Shown here piece by piece: positions 22,205 to 35,006 of a DNA stretch of 64,000 nucleotides. The DNA is from Sambucus nigra (taxonomy: Eukaryota > Streptophyta > Magnoliopsida > Dipsacales > Adoxaceae). The translations under genes were made by a program, and so were the position numbers. The notes under the pieces were generated by a model. The model worked only from the letters and a program-made list of their open reading frames with translations. It ran no database searches and had not been told where the DNA came from. Location of the stretch: the NCBI GenBank assembly GCA_949130495.1, contig OX422222.1, forward strand, positions 271,364,109-271,428,108, in the 5' to 3' direction. Numbering within the stretch: position 1 is the stretch's first letter; every line of letters starts with the position of its first letter.

Positions 22205-23127
22205 ACCATAGGTTGGTTCTCGAGACCAACCAGGATCAACAGAAGGCTCAACTAATGGCCACGTGTTACTGCTACTTGATTGACCTCTAAAAGTATTCCT
22301 CTAATCTCTGTGAGAGGCAGACGAAGGCTCACAGGGAACGTCTTATCGGTCATGAGACTTGAAAGTAGAGCCATGTGCCATTGGTTGAAAACTACGAGGA
22401 TATGAAGTTGAATATCACTACACTTACACACTTTCATACCCACTTTCATACCCGTCTAATAAGACAAGGCAATAAAAGTTTGTACCTTATGCCCTGGCGG
22501 GACCCACAACAACAAGGTACAAAGTTTTAATGCACCGGGTATAAAAATAGGTACAAAAAAGGGGTACACCAAGCTTTATCCTATGAAGTTTAGTTTCTTC
22601 AAATTGGATTAGGATAATTAGCAGTTAGATTAGGCATATGTGGACTTGGTGGGGCCCAATACTTTGTTAACTGATGTTAAACTGGATTGTGAATAGTACT
22701 TTTCTTTGTCTTTGAGCTTTAAATAGAAGTTCGATGAGGTTAGTGGGAAGTACAACAAACTTGAGGTTTCAGTAAGTTACATGTGAAGGCCCGACTTAAC
22801 CAAACTCCTGATCCGGTGCTATGAGATTATCATTAGAATAGTTTTGGAAGTAGGCTGAGTTTGATTTTTAGTTCGATTCTTGACACTCTTAAAATAATAT
22901 CTGGTCAACGAAAGCTACAAATCGTGAATGAGAATGAATCAAAATGCGTATAAATTGACCGGAACACCCTCATAGTATGCTATAAAAAAATTATACTTTA
23001 AATTTGATAATTAGTGTACTTAGAAAATTTAAAGTAGAGTTACTATGTCGTAGGCTTTGTCGATTGCGGGATAAGGGTGCCTATTTATTTATTTTTGGTA
23101 GGCAGCTAAGGTTGCTTATATGTGGCA
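22205..23127. other. Non-coding stretch with an unconfirmed CACTA-like motif
   Basis: No gene seen. At 22411 the sequence CACTACACTTACACAC begins a stretch with repeated TTTCATACCC and GGTACAAA motifs, reminiscent of a CACTA end, but no partner end was found. The remainder is unassigned. Confidence 0.35.
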
Positions 23128-23130
23128 TTA

Positions 23131-23585
23131 GAGCATCCACAATGGGATGCTCTCTGTCAAGTAAATTTGTATGTTTATAAATTTAGAAGTCTACACTGGT
23201 GGGAATAAATGGACAAATTCTCTATCTCGATTTGCAGTGGTTCTCCAAAGATACAAATCGCCTGGAGAATTTGTAAAGGGTTCCTACGAACTTCTGAAGT
23301 TCGTATGAATTCTTATGAAGAACAAAAGTCCGTAGGAAATATAAATAATTTTTATCATATTTTTTTGGGTTCTTACGAACAACAAAAGTTCGTAAGAGTT
23401 TCTACGAACTTCTGTTGTTCTTAAGAAATATTAACTTTGTTTCCTACGAACAACAAAAGTTCATAGGAATTATTTTGGCAAACCAGCCTCTTCCACCATT
23501 GTAAAGACTTGATAGTGACGGAAGGCAAAATAGGCTTTTGGATTTGCAATATACCTTTCGTTGGAAGTCACCATTGGACATGCTC
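23131..23585 (+). mobile_element. PIF/Harbinger-like (Tourist) MITE with internal hairpins
   Basis: Ends are GAGCATCCACAATGG and, on the opposite strand, GAGCATGTCCAATGG. The trinucleotide TTA flanks both sides (23128-23130, 23586-23588), fitting the TWA target of this superfamily. At 455 bp without transposase it is a MITE. From about 23280 to 23470 it contains repeated short inverted repeats of the form TTCCTACGAAC...GTTCGTAGGAA. Confidence 0.75.
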
Positions 23586-23588
23586 TTA

Positions 23589-24378
23589 GCTTTATCTCTT
23601 TAAGCTTTTACCGGTGGATTCGGCTTCAGATGACATGATGAAAATAGGATGTAGGCTATAAAGAGGAATCTGAGTAGACTGAAGGCCCTATCCATGAATC
23701 GATCCAGATGATTTAGTAAGGACTAGGGGTGCCCGAGCCAAAATATTTTTGAGATCATTTCTTTCTTTTAATATATAATTTCTCATTTATTAACAATAAA
23801 ATAAAAACACAATTAATTAGTAACAATAAAACTTATCACAATACAATAACGCTAAATTCAAATTATCAATTTCATTTTCATTTGGCTAATAATATTCAAT
23901 CAGTAAAATAATAAATAACAATATTTACAATATACTTTTTCATAAGATAACTCTTTTAATAATCAAAACAATTTCATCAATCTCTAATATTTTAATATGA
24001 ATAAATATTTTATTAATAAATAATATTTAAAAATTGAAATCAATCAATCGTAGTATTTACTATTCACAAAAAACATAACTTTAATGGAAGAGAAATAAAT
24101 TTTGATTGATATAAGAAATTCAAATTCAAGAAAATAAAACTATAAAACTATAATTAACGAGTTAAGAGTACAATATAACACGAATAATAGTCACTAAGAG
24201 AAAAACACATAAGTTCCTTGGCTTATTGAGTGGAATAAAGTTGGCTGTGTTGAAAGGTTTTGAGAGTTAAGAGGAAGAGAACTCCCGACTTGAATAAAGA
24301 GACGAGTGAGTTTTTTTTGGAGAAGTAGGCAGCTGAAGATTATTTCAAGAAGGTATTGGTATTTACGTTTTCTAAATG
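23589..24378. other. AT-rich non-coding stretch
   Basis: Nothing recognisable was found: no coding frame and no tandem repeat. The sequence is dominated by A/T runs from about 23755 to 24200. Confidence 0.5.
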
Positions 24379-24630
24379 TAGGATTTAAAATAAGGGACTT
24401 TGTAAATTTAGGACCTATTTTAATATGTATTTTAGAAATAAGAAAATAAATATTTTATTTATGGTTTTAGTCCCTATTTTTGAATAAAGCCGTTGGCACG
24501 GACCATATTCATAAAACGTCAACCAATCATAGTATGCCACCTGTCCCTTTAATTTGAAAATAGGGACTAAAAATGGAAACCAAACATTTGTTGTCCTATA
24601 TCCATAATCAATATTATTTTAAGTCCTAAA
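24379..24630 (+). mobile_element. MITE-like element, copy A
   Basis: Ends are TAGGATTTAAAATAAGGGAC and, on the opposite strand, TTTAGGACTTAAAATAA. The body has a central palindromic organisation (TTTTAGTCCCTATTTTTGAA ... AAAATAGGGACTAAAAA). It is homologous in inverted orientation to 25699-25938. Superfamily not determined; no clean target duplication seen. Confidence 0.6.
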
Positions 24631-24921
24631 ATTACATAATCTATTAAAACTAAAAGTTTCTTTACATTAATTTTTTATTTAAAAGACTGTGGGGGCTTGA
24701 GGTGACACTTGCCTCCCCTCCTCCGTCCCTTTATCTCTGCTGGTATCAAGAATGGAGGTAAGCAAACCAAAGGAATGGTTACCATGACCCTAGCTTGGCA
24801 AGAGGTCTAACGTTCAAGTCCTCCCCCCAGGAGGCTTGGACTTGTGCAAGAAAAAGGGTGGAGGTGAGCATGACGTTTCTCATGCTTTACTGAGGTTGCT
24901 AAGGATGATAAGGTCGTTGGG
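24631..24921. other. Short non-coding gap between MITE A and the hAT
   Basis: Unassigned sequence. A C-rich patch lies near 24700-24725 and 24820-24830. No coding frame. Confidence 0.5.
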
Positions 24922-24929
24922 ACTATGAT

Positions 24930-25525
24930 CAGGGGCGGATCCAACCTGGCTGAAGCGGGGCGGCAGCCCCAGTTCAACTTTATATATGTGTGTGTATGTG
25001 TGTGTGTGTGTGTGTTTAAATGTGTTTATTTATATGAATTTGTTCATAGAGATAGAGGTACGTTTATATGTGTTTGTTTAGCAAAATAAAATATGTGCGT
25101 TTGTTTATATGTGTTTAAATTTATAATGAATGTGAAAATTAAAATCCCTAGAATCGATTAGTGCAAAATTTAATTTATAATGTAATTAGACTGAAATGAA
25201 ATTAAATTTAGTGTGAATCTATTAGTCTGAAATTAAATTAAATTTGTTGTAAATATAGGGAGTTAATGGAGAAATTTTTTAAATGGAAAAGAGGAGACAA
25301 CACACCAATCGCATCCGAAGTTGAGGTTCAACCGCATCCGAAACGGAAAAATTTAGGAATCCAAATTTAGTTAATTAATACCTCAACATTTTTATGTTTA
25401 AAAATTGCAAAAATATAAGTAAAAACAACCAAAAAGAAATCGCCTCGGGGGCTCCCTCCCCCGAACCCCCAGACTTCGCCAAATTTTTTTGCCCTACTTT
25501 ACTTCAAATCCTAGATCCGCCACTA
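24930..25525 (+). mobile_element. Non-autonomous hAT-like element, 596 bp
   Basis: The left end is CAGGGGCGGATCC and the right end, on the opposite strand, TAGTGGCGGATCT. Flanking octamers ACTATGAT (24922-24929) and CCTATGAT (25526-25533) match at 7 of 8 positions, as expected for an aged hAT target duplication. It includes a TG dinucleotide tract (about 24985-25013) and a C/G-rich patch near 25445-25475. No transposase. Confidence 0.75.
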
Positions 25526-25698
25526 CCTATGATGTACTTGTTTTAGTTTTTTTTATTGAACTCTTTGTAATCCCCCTCTTTTTTTTTATTGAAAATAAAT
25601 CTTTGTCCTTATCTTCACATTAGTCATGTGGAGTATTGATTCTTTCCTTCATTTTTGTGCTTTGTTAAATAAAAGAACATTAATTTCGTATAAATATT

Positions 25699-25938
25699 TA
25701 GGATTTAAAATAATGTTGGTTATGAATATAGGACAATAAATATTTTGTTTAAATTTTTAGTCCCTACTTTTAAATTATCGACTAACGTGGCATGCCGTGA
25801 TTGATTGACGTTTTATGGATATGGATCCGTGTCAGTGGCTGTATTAAAAAATAGAAACTAAAATTATAAATGAAATGTTTGTTGTCATATTTCTAGAATA
25901 CATACTACAATACGCCCTAAATTTACAAAGTCCCTTAT
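25699..25938 (-). mobile_element. MITE-like element, copy B (inverted)
   Basis: Reverse-complement homologue of 24379-24630. Shared stretches include AAGGGACTTTGTAAATTTAGG, CATAAAACGTCAAYCAATCA, GCATGCCAC-like sequence and TTATTTTAARTCCTAAA. Both boundaries are defined by where similarity to copy A ends. Confidence 0.6.
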
Positions 25939-27593
<1,655 letters not shown>

Positions 27594-28627
27594 TCAATGG
27601 CACTGAACTACAAAACTGAGTTAAAATAAATTTATCTAATGAAAAGTTAATACTCTAAATATTATTTTTCGTTCATTTCTTATCTTGGGGTGCTTGATTT
27701 CATATACATTCTATAAAAATAATACTAAAAAATACGAAAAGTCTTTCATGGTTTTTCTATTTTTCATGGAAAACATTTCTTACCCACGCCCCCAAATAAT
27801 TGATTTCCATGAAAACTCAAAATCTAAGAACTTATAGTGAAAATGAAATAATTTTGAGTTATTTTCCGTGTAACACCCCATGATTTTTTGAGACTGAGAA
27901 ATTAAATTTTTGAGAAAATAAAATTTAATTAAATTGGAGAATTCTAAAATTGGGAATTGAAGTCCAAAAATAGAGGATGTTTTGAAGTATTTCGGATGAT
28001 GATTTTGAGGGTACCATCGATCCCGGAAGGGTCGAGATAGTCAAAATGACTGTCATTGGGTTTTATTTCGGCTCCAAAATATTTTAAGTTAGTTTGACTC
28101 GAATTGGAGTAAACGAGTCATTTAAAGTGTGTATTAACATTTGAAACTGGGACTTATGTTTTATAGGCTTAAGAGGCTTACGGATGAAGCCTTCTCATTT
28201 AGAGAAAGAGAGAAAGAGAAAGAAAGGAGAAATGAAGAGAGAAAAGAAGAAGAAAGGAAGAGAGAGAGAGGAAGAAAAGCTTGGAGATTCCGGCCCAAAC
28301 GCGACATCGAGGATGATCCAACCTCTACAAAATCGAGGAAAGTGTTTAATCTTGCTAAATAAGTCATTTGTGTAATTGATTTCATAATTTTTGGGTTAAA
28401 GAAATGGATTTTGGGTATTAATATCAAAACCTGGATTTTTGGGTTTAATCTTGAAATCAATGTCTAAATATGGGTTTATTGGTATAGAAATGGTTGGGAT
28501 CAGCTTTGGGTTGATTTATGGGCTTGAAATCATGAATTGATGAAGGTTTAAGGTTTGAAATGAAAATTTAGGGTTTATAATTCGTGGGTTTTGATGAAGA
28601 AGAAGAACCCTTCCAAATCTGGAGGCC

Positions 28628-28788
28628 CGAATCGATTCTCCCCCTAAGCGAATCGATTCGGTTTAGGGAAATTGGCAGGTCTTCCTTGACCGTATCGATT
28701 CGGACCCAAGACGAATCGATTCGGCCTGTGGCAGAAGCCCAGGTCTTTAGACCCGAATCGATTCGCCTTGGAGGCCGAATCGATTCGA
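28628..28788. repeat. Cluster of six GAATCGATTC palindromes (5' LTR)
   Basis: Palindromic cores occur near 28628, 28649, 28691, 28712, 28754 and 28776, arranged as three pairs. Two are imperfect (ATTCTC end; CGTATCGATTCGG). The corresponding cluster in the 3' LTR is 35765-35927, with several cores changed to GAATTGATTC or GAATCAATTT. Confidence 0.9.
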
Positions 28789-29358
28789 AAACAGGGCATT
28801 TTGAGGAATTTTCTTTATGGTGATTTCAAACCCTTTTTGGTTGGGTTTATTGATTTGGGGTCTTCTCTTATGATGTAAGATATATGTTTTGGAGACACTA
28901 GGGGGTTTCTCACACATTGTGATCATGGGGACTTCTTGGAAAAATTTGGAAAAAATATATCCAAGTATGTATTTGGAGATGTGTATAGAGATTGCGGGGA
29001 AACCTCATTGGGATTGAGAATTATACTTATAGACAAATTGTAAGTATAAATGTGAGGGGAGGCTTAGAACTCTTAGAGAGAATTACGAGGGTATGTTGTC
29101 AAATTCTAGGCCAACCTCTATGTCGAATCCTTATAAGGATAGGATAGTATTAAGATACGATTTGGGGCCAAATGGAAGAGTATAGTTGCATACCCTTAGT
29201 AATGATAAAATTTAAGAAATAAATCCGAGAGATCTTAGACTAGGGGATTCACAAAAGTGATTGAACCGTAGTCGAAATCGAGAGCGATGGGATCATATTA
29301 CCACCTAGAGTAGAGTGTGTAAATTCTAGTCGGGGTAGATGTTATTTATCGGTGTGTG

Positions 29359-30953
29359 TGAAAGACCAAGATGTCCCGGTGAATTAATAATTATCACAAT
29401 TAAAAAAGTTTAATTTCCTTTTCAAATAAATGCGGAAGCGTATAATACAAGAGATGATGGTTCAACAAAATAACAAGGCCGGGTTTTAATATCTTACAAA
29501 ACAAATTAAAACAACATAATTCAAGTCCTAGAATTTGCCTAAGTCATCATTAACAATTATTCAAAGTTAGGCGAAACCATATTAATGCAAGTGACTTGAA
29601 TAAACCAAATTTTGTCCAATATTCAATTTAAGTCCCAAATTAAATGAGTGTGATAATTAAGCCGAATTTTATCTTGAATTAAACCTAAAGCATGCGTTCT
29701 AAATGATGTGCAAGATAAAAATAAACAATCACACTACACCGCGATATACGAGGAAAAACCCACTAACGGGAAAAAACCTCGGGACGGCCCTAGCCTCAAA
29801 TCCACTAAAAACGGTATTACAAAATACAAGACAAAAGACTTACTTCCTAAACTCGAACCCTCTCAAGCCGTGATGCTCCTTCTTGTATCAACCTCCAATT
29901 AGCGGATAACCAACGGAGCTCCACCTTGGTCTCGGAATTCACCGATGGGACTTTAAACGGTCACCGTCACCCGAACAGGGAGCCTTTCTCCAAACGGGTA
30001 GAATCTCAACAAAGGTCTTCTTTGTGATGGGGTGTAGAAGCAAACCCGAAACGTCTCTTGAATTCGGTAGAGAAAACCGGTGCCAAAAACTATCTCCAAG
30101 CAATTGATATCTATATATGGAACTTGGAATAAACAACAATGGGTGTAAACTAAGTGTTTAAAGATTTTTCTTTAAGTTGAAGAACACTTAAAACATGAAC
30201 ATTTTCCTTTTTGGAATAATCTCTCAAACTCTCTCTAGGAGATGTATTAGGATGGAAAAGTTAGAAGGAAAAATGTGTTTCCCGTCCCTCATAAGGCTGA
30301 AAAAAGTTGGTTAAAAAACAAGTGGGGATCATGGGAGAAAACTGCCAAAAAACTGCTCAAAACTGTTCCCGCCTGGCATTCTCGTTCGAACGACTTTGAC
30401 TGTCGTTCGAACGAGGTTTCTAACGAGCGACCAGCCTGGGCTCGTTAGAACCTCGTTAGATATCTCGTTAGAACGAGAAAGTCGTTCGAACAACTTATCT
30501 AACGACTGACCAGTTAGGTTCGAAAGCAGTCTCGTTCGAACGAAGTTTGGTTCGAACGAAAAATCTCGTTCGAACGAGTTTCAGAAATTTTTGTTAAATT
30601 CTATTTTGGCCCAGAAACATTTATATATAATAATATAAAGTTCTTTTTAAATTATTTCTGAAATAAACATGGATTTTATTAAACCTAACACCCAAATAAA
30701 CATTGTTCCAAGCTCCTATATACATATAATTACATTCATACCTTGGGAGCATGGAACCTTAGTTGATGACGTAGAAACGAGGCACACAAACCGGCATTTT
30801 GATGAAGCTTTAAGCTCTTTGCCGCTACGTCTTCAACATACACTTCATAGGCTTGAGAATATTACAATTAAATAAAATCCAATGAATAAATGTTTTTGTC
30901 CGGAATTGAGCCAAAACTATAAGAGGACTCAATTGGAAATTTGTGTCCTTACA
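29359..30953 (-). mobile_element. Solo LTR inserted in the LARD 5' LTR (TSD GTGTG)
   Basis: The minus strand starts TGTAAGGACACAAATTTCC and ends ...GGTCTTTCA. GTGTG flanks it at 29354-29358 and 30954-30958. The homologous position in the 3' LTR (about 36490-36500) reads uninterrupted GGTGTGTGATTT, which proves insertion. On the minus strand the U5-like segment contains CGAGGTTTTTTCCCGTTAG and GTGGGTTTTTCCTCGTAT, similar to plant copia LTR ends, so copia is possible. No coding sequence. Confidence 0.93.
30383..30582. repeat. Cluster of TCGTTCGAACGA-type palindromes
   Basis: Within 200 bp there are repeated cores GTTCGAACGA, CGTTCGAACGAG, CTCGTTAGAACGAG, GTCGTTCGAAC and TCTCGTTCGAACGAG. They lie in the upstream half of the nested solo LTR in its minus-strand orientation. 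Confidence 0.9.
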
Positions 30954-32176
30954 GTGTGATTTACAACGGGTATTTTCCCTAACAAATGAGATAATTTGAT
31001 GAAGGTAAGATTGAGCTTGAGGCTTATAGACTATTAGTTATGTGTATACCGATAGTCAAAATTATTACTAGATTCTTTAATGTGCTCTCGGATATAGATA
31101 GTATGCGCTGTGATGGTTTCCTACACAAATTTTGGGTGATAACCCTAATGCTGAATATATATGTATATATATATATATATATACATATGATTTTGGGAGA
31201 CTATTCATCATAGGAAAAATGATTGAACATGTTTCAAGTGAGAGACTGTATTCACATCTCAAGGTAAAATTTAAGGAAATTATGGTGACGGCTTGTATAT
31301 CGAGGATTATGTATACTTACAGCCGAGTGTGTATAGATATCTTATACACATGAACGAGAATTAGTTTGTATATATAGATATATGGATATGTGAATATATT
31401 TGTATATATATCTATATAAATATGAATATATGGGTATATTTATGTTGTGGACTTACATGGTATGGATATTTAAACCATATATGATGGTTTAATGTTTAAT
31501 TATATGATTGGATCGTATGGATGTATATATATTGTGCATGTGAATGATATATATACTTATGTGGTTAAGCATACCCCGCTCATGCTATCATTAGGAAGTT
31601 TCCGCGCAGAGGGTGAGCATCCTAACTAGAAAAGCAGGGTGTGGATATTCCCCAGGTCATAGTCGTCCCGTGTGTTATTATGTGATTTATATTTTTTTTG
31701 GGATGAGACGTGGTGGGTATGAATTCGTCTCATTGTCGGATAGGAGCTATGACCGCTTCCCGAGACGTCATGTGCGCGTGTTGACCACGATATGGGTGTC
31801 ATTTAGTCCCACCATGGTGGCCCCAGTATTGCTACGTGAGCCGGGCACTGCGAAGATGATGCATGATGTAGTTTTATCGACGATATATATAGCCGGGTAT
31901 ATTATTTTTGCATGGCCATTGTAGATCAGATATGATATGTACTCTTGGTCATGGGTATGGATGATGATGGTATATATATATATATATATGGTTAGAATAA
32001 AATGCCTATATATATATCCTATAGAAAAAATGATATGAAATCTTTGTGGAGTACATCTTGGATGATTATGGTGTAATAGATTGATGGGGATTGATGTATC
32101 GCATTTAAGGAATATTTCGGTTACATCATCCCAAGGATATTATTGGAGATTTTTAGTTGTTTTAGTATTGTCACCT

Positions 32177-32214
<38 letters not shown>

Positions 32215-32221
32215 TAATATG

Positions 32222-32515
32222 GTATGTATGGCATTATGGATCTCTAAGATCGACATTGTCAAGGAGTAGTGTAACGGGGTGGTTCCTTGTTTGGATTTCG
32301 CTTTGCGAGACACCCCACGCATGAAACGTAGTGCAGTGTTGAGATTGGAGAAAAGTTCTGTCAAATATTTATGTGTGGCATGATGGATCTCTAGGATCAA
32401 CATTGTCAAGGAGTAGTGTAATGGGGTGGTTCCTTGTTTGGATTTCGCTTTGCGAGACACCCTGCGCATGAAACGTAGCGCAACGCTGAGACTGGAGAGA
32501 AGTTTTGTCAATAAT
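32222..32515 (+). repeat. Tandem pair of hairpin units in the 5' LTR
   Basis: Two ~145-bp copies each contain GGGGTG (32276-32281; 32423-32428), an almost invariant segment GTTCCTTGTTTGGATTTCGC plus TTTGCGAGA, and CACCCC/CACCCT (32311-32316; 32458-32463). Inside the loop TCGC/GCGA can form a small helix. Outer arms such as TCGACATTG (32250-32258) and CAGTGTTGA (32334-32342) can also pair with wobbles. The 3' LTR has the same pair at about 37795-38085. Confidence 0.8.
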
Positions 32516-33487
32516 AATTTGAATGCATGTTAATTAGAAATTAAATCTTATGATTCAACCCAAATATAAATGGGTAACGTATTAAGAATTATAATTAATT
32601 AAATTATAAACTAGAATCCATTAAGCCTATTATGTCAAAATTATTTGTACACATAATCTAGTATGATTAGAAAAGGGGTAGATTCTTGGGTTATGATATG
32701 AAGGAAATTCTCGTGGGTATAGGCTGGACCTATGTTAAGTTAGGTTGCCCTTATATACGGGGGTAATTTAACAAAAATTTGAGGACGCGAATAGGTGCGC
32801 GCCGTTAGATGAGAGGTGAGTTAAGAATCTACGAGAGTGCGAATCCACTTTTAATTATGAAATAAGTGCACCGATATTTATTATGCACGATTAACACACT
32901 TGCTAAATATTTTTCACACTCGGGCTCTGACCCGTTTACTATTCTCTCCTGCTTGTATATATATATATATTACTACAGGTGTCCTATCGTATGGATGCCG
33001 GATAACCTTCTATCAAGAGTCTTAGGAGCCACGACAGGTGCGGATTGTTGCGGGATGTAGAATGTAGTCGCTTCCTCCTTTGAAAATTCTAGGTAGGATT
33101 CATTTTGTATATCGGGTTTGTACCCAAGGGATATTTATATACATGTTCATACTTATTCTATTTCAGTTGTTGTATTGGCTGTGACCCGACAGCTTATTCG
33201 GGTCTCCTTTTGTAGTATATTCTGTTGTAGTCATTTATTTCATTTTATTCCAGCATTTCATTTATGTTAGTTCTTTCATGCATCTTTCTTTCCTTTATTA
33301 GTAGTGTTGGTTGTTGTCGGTTGCATATTTTATTTAAATTTTAACATCTCGCTTATATGAGATCGGGTAGTTAGTCCTATATTATATGGTACTAACTGTT
33401 GATGTTGAGACTGGACCATCTGAAACTCCTGATTTAATGTAGTATAGGGCTGGCCACCCGTTATTATTTTAAACGGGGTGTAACATA

Positions 33488-33505
33488 TGGTATCAGAGCA
33501 TCAGG
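33488..33505 (+). other. Primer-binding site, tRNA-iMet type
   Basis: TGGTATCAGAGC begins two bases after the 5' LTR end. This is the canonical complement of initiator Met-tRNA used to prime minus-strand synthesis in many plant LTR retrotransposons. Confidence 0.92.
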
Positions 33506-34478
33506 TTCTAGAGTCCTTAGGATCTGTGCGAGTTTTCTGCATTCTTCCGTTAACGTTCTTGACATAAAGCCGTACAATTAGGACTGTTGTGTTCACTGCG
33601 TTGTTTTCTTCTATGAAGTATATTCACTTGATTGATGTTCTGATAACAGTTGCTCTCATTTTAGACGTCCCCTAGAGTATAGTATGTCGTCTAGGAAAGG
33701 AAAAGATTAGAGATTAAAATACCCATAGTATATTTTGGGTACGCTTTAATCGGGGGTATTTGTTTTCCCCAATTCCAGAGAAATATTGAGGATATTTCTA
33801 GCAGTGGTTTAGGGTGTTCTATCGTTGGTTGAGTAAGAAAGGAAAATTACTCGAATGGTGAATCTTGGGCTTAGTAGGGAATGTCTGAGGAGAGGTTAGT
33901 GTAGTCGTTTGGAGGTTTAGGTTGAGAAACCCGTTAACCTTCGCTAGGAAACCTGGTATTGGTGACTTTTACCGATGTGAAGTGGGTGGAGTTGTCCCAA
34001 TATCAGGAGTATTGCCTTCTGGGATGAGGGATAAAGAAATTGGAGACTCAGTTTCGTTGCGTAGGACTGAGGGAGTTTCGATAGTTGCAATCACGTTTTG
34101 TCCTTCAATATAAATAGGAAGGAACGTGCTTCTACGACGCCTTTTGAGACAATAGGGAGTTTTGTTGTTGAATTTTGGAAGTGTAGAATGTCGAGGTTTG
34201 TTGGGTAGTGATTATAAGGTTAATTGTCTTATGGATAGGGTAGGGCATGTAATTATCGTGCTCCTAAGAGGGGAGGCTTATATGGTGGAAAGGTGTTGAT
34301 GTAATGTAAAGAAATTTCATAGTTATGAGGTTCAAAGTTTAGTAGGTGTATGTTGACCGGAGAATATAACTCATAGCTGTGCTAGTTTTGAGAACTAGGT
34401 AGTGGTTAGAAGTACTGTATGTGTTGAGGCCTTGTGTTCTAAACATAAGGTATTTTTTTGGCGTGCCGAAAGACGCGG

Positions 34479-34561
34479 GATTTATTTATATTATATATTG
34501 TTATATAGGCCTTCGGGCAATATTTATTATATAAAACCTTTTTATATAATATAAATAAATC
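34479..34561. repeat. Inverted repeat, 19-bp arms
   Basis: GATTTATTTATATTATATA (34479-34497) and TATATAATATAAATAAATC (34543-34561) are perfect complements around a ~45-base loop containing GGCCTTCGGGC. As RNA or single-stranded DNA it would form a stable AT-rich hairpin. Confidence 0.9.
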
Positions 34562-34594
34562 TTTTTATAAAACCGTAACCCTGGTTCAACTAAT

Positions 34595-34700
34595 CTCAAT
34601 CCCTGGCCTAGCTACACAGTAGTGTATTGGGAGGGTTCCTTGTTTGGATTTCGCTTGCGAGACCTCCCCCGCACGAAGGTTGCTAGCGTCAAGGATTGAG
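34595..34700 (+). repeat. Internal-region version of the LTR hairpin
   Basis: The inner stem is GGGAGG (34629-34634) with CCTCCC (34663-34668), enclosing GTTCCTTGTTTGGATTTCGC and TTGCGAGA, nearly identical to the LTR copies. The outer stem is CTCAATCC (34595-34602) with GGATTGAG (34693-34700). Relative to the LTR stem GGGGTG/CACCCC, two base pairs have changed on both sides and still pair. Confidence 0.8.
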
Positions 34701-34992
34701 GAGAATTCAGCTATGGGAAATTTTAAAACTTTTATATAATTAATATGTTATTATAGATTATATTGGTGATAGTTATGTTACGATTTGAGGCTAATGGATC
34801 CTAATTATAATTTTGCGAGTGAAAACTCGGGTACGGGGTGTATGGGCGCCCTGGGTAGTAGTATGTTTTAAAATCTATTTGGTTCGATGTGAGAACTAGA
34901 AAGGATCGGTATAGTGATCCTGAGGGTTGATGTAAGGACTAGATGATATTGAGGTCCCAGGCATGTCTTAAATTTCACGGGCGAAATTTCTG

Positions 34993-35006
34993 TAAGGGGG
35001 AAAGAT
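34993..35006 (+). other. Polypurine tract
   Basis: TAAGGGGGAAAGAT lies immediately upstream of the 3' LTR. This is the expected position and composition of the plus-strand primer. Confidence 0.88.

Larger units (their letters stand above)
27869..33485 (+). repeat. 5' LTR of the LARD (contains a nested solo LTR)
   Basis: 5617 bp, of which 1600 bp are the insertion at 29359-30953 plus its target duplication. A TATA-like TTTATAGG lies near 28159, followed by a ~90-bp A/G-rich tract (28200-28292). Six GAATCGATTC palindromes lie at 28628-28788. (AGT)n is at 32177-32214, and two copies of a hairpin unit at about 32222-32515. Short frames across it are not genes. Confidence 0.93.
33506..35006 (+). 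other. Internal region of the LARD without gag-pol
   Basis: About 1.5 kb with no retrotransposon domain. A short frame starting MSSRKGKD at about 33684 stops at once and may be the residue of a gag start. The segment just before the 3' LTR (GGGCGAAATTTCTGTAAGGG) matches the usual chromovirus end, so only the two ends of the parental internal region seem to survive. It also holds an AT-rich inverted repeat (34479-34561) and a third version of the LTR hairpin (34595-34700). Other small frames are not supported. Confidence 0.8.

Noticed and set aside
22411..22600. CACTACACTTACACAC with repeated TTTCATACCC and GGTACAAA motifs, possibly a third CACTA end.
   Set aside because: No partner terminus or 3-bp duplication was found, and the motif array is short. 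It is mentioned only as part of the non-coding stretch.
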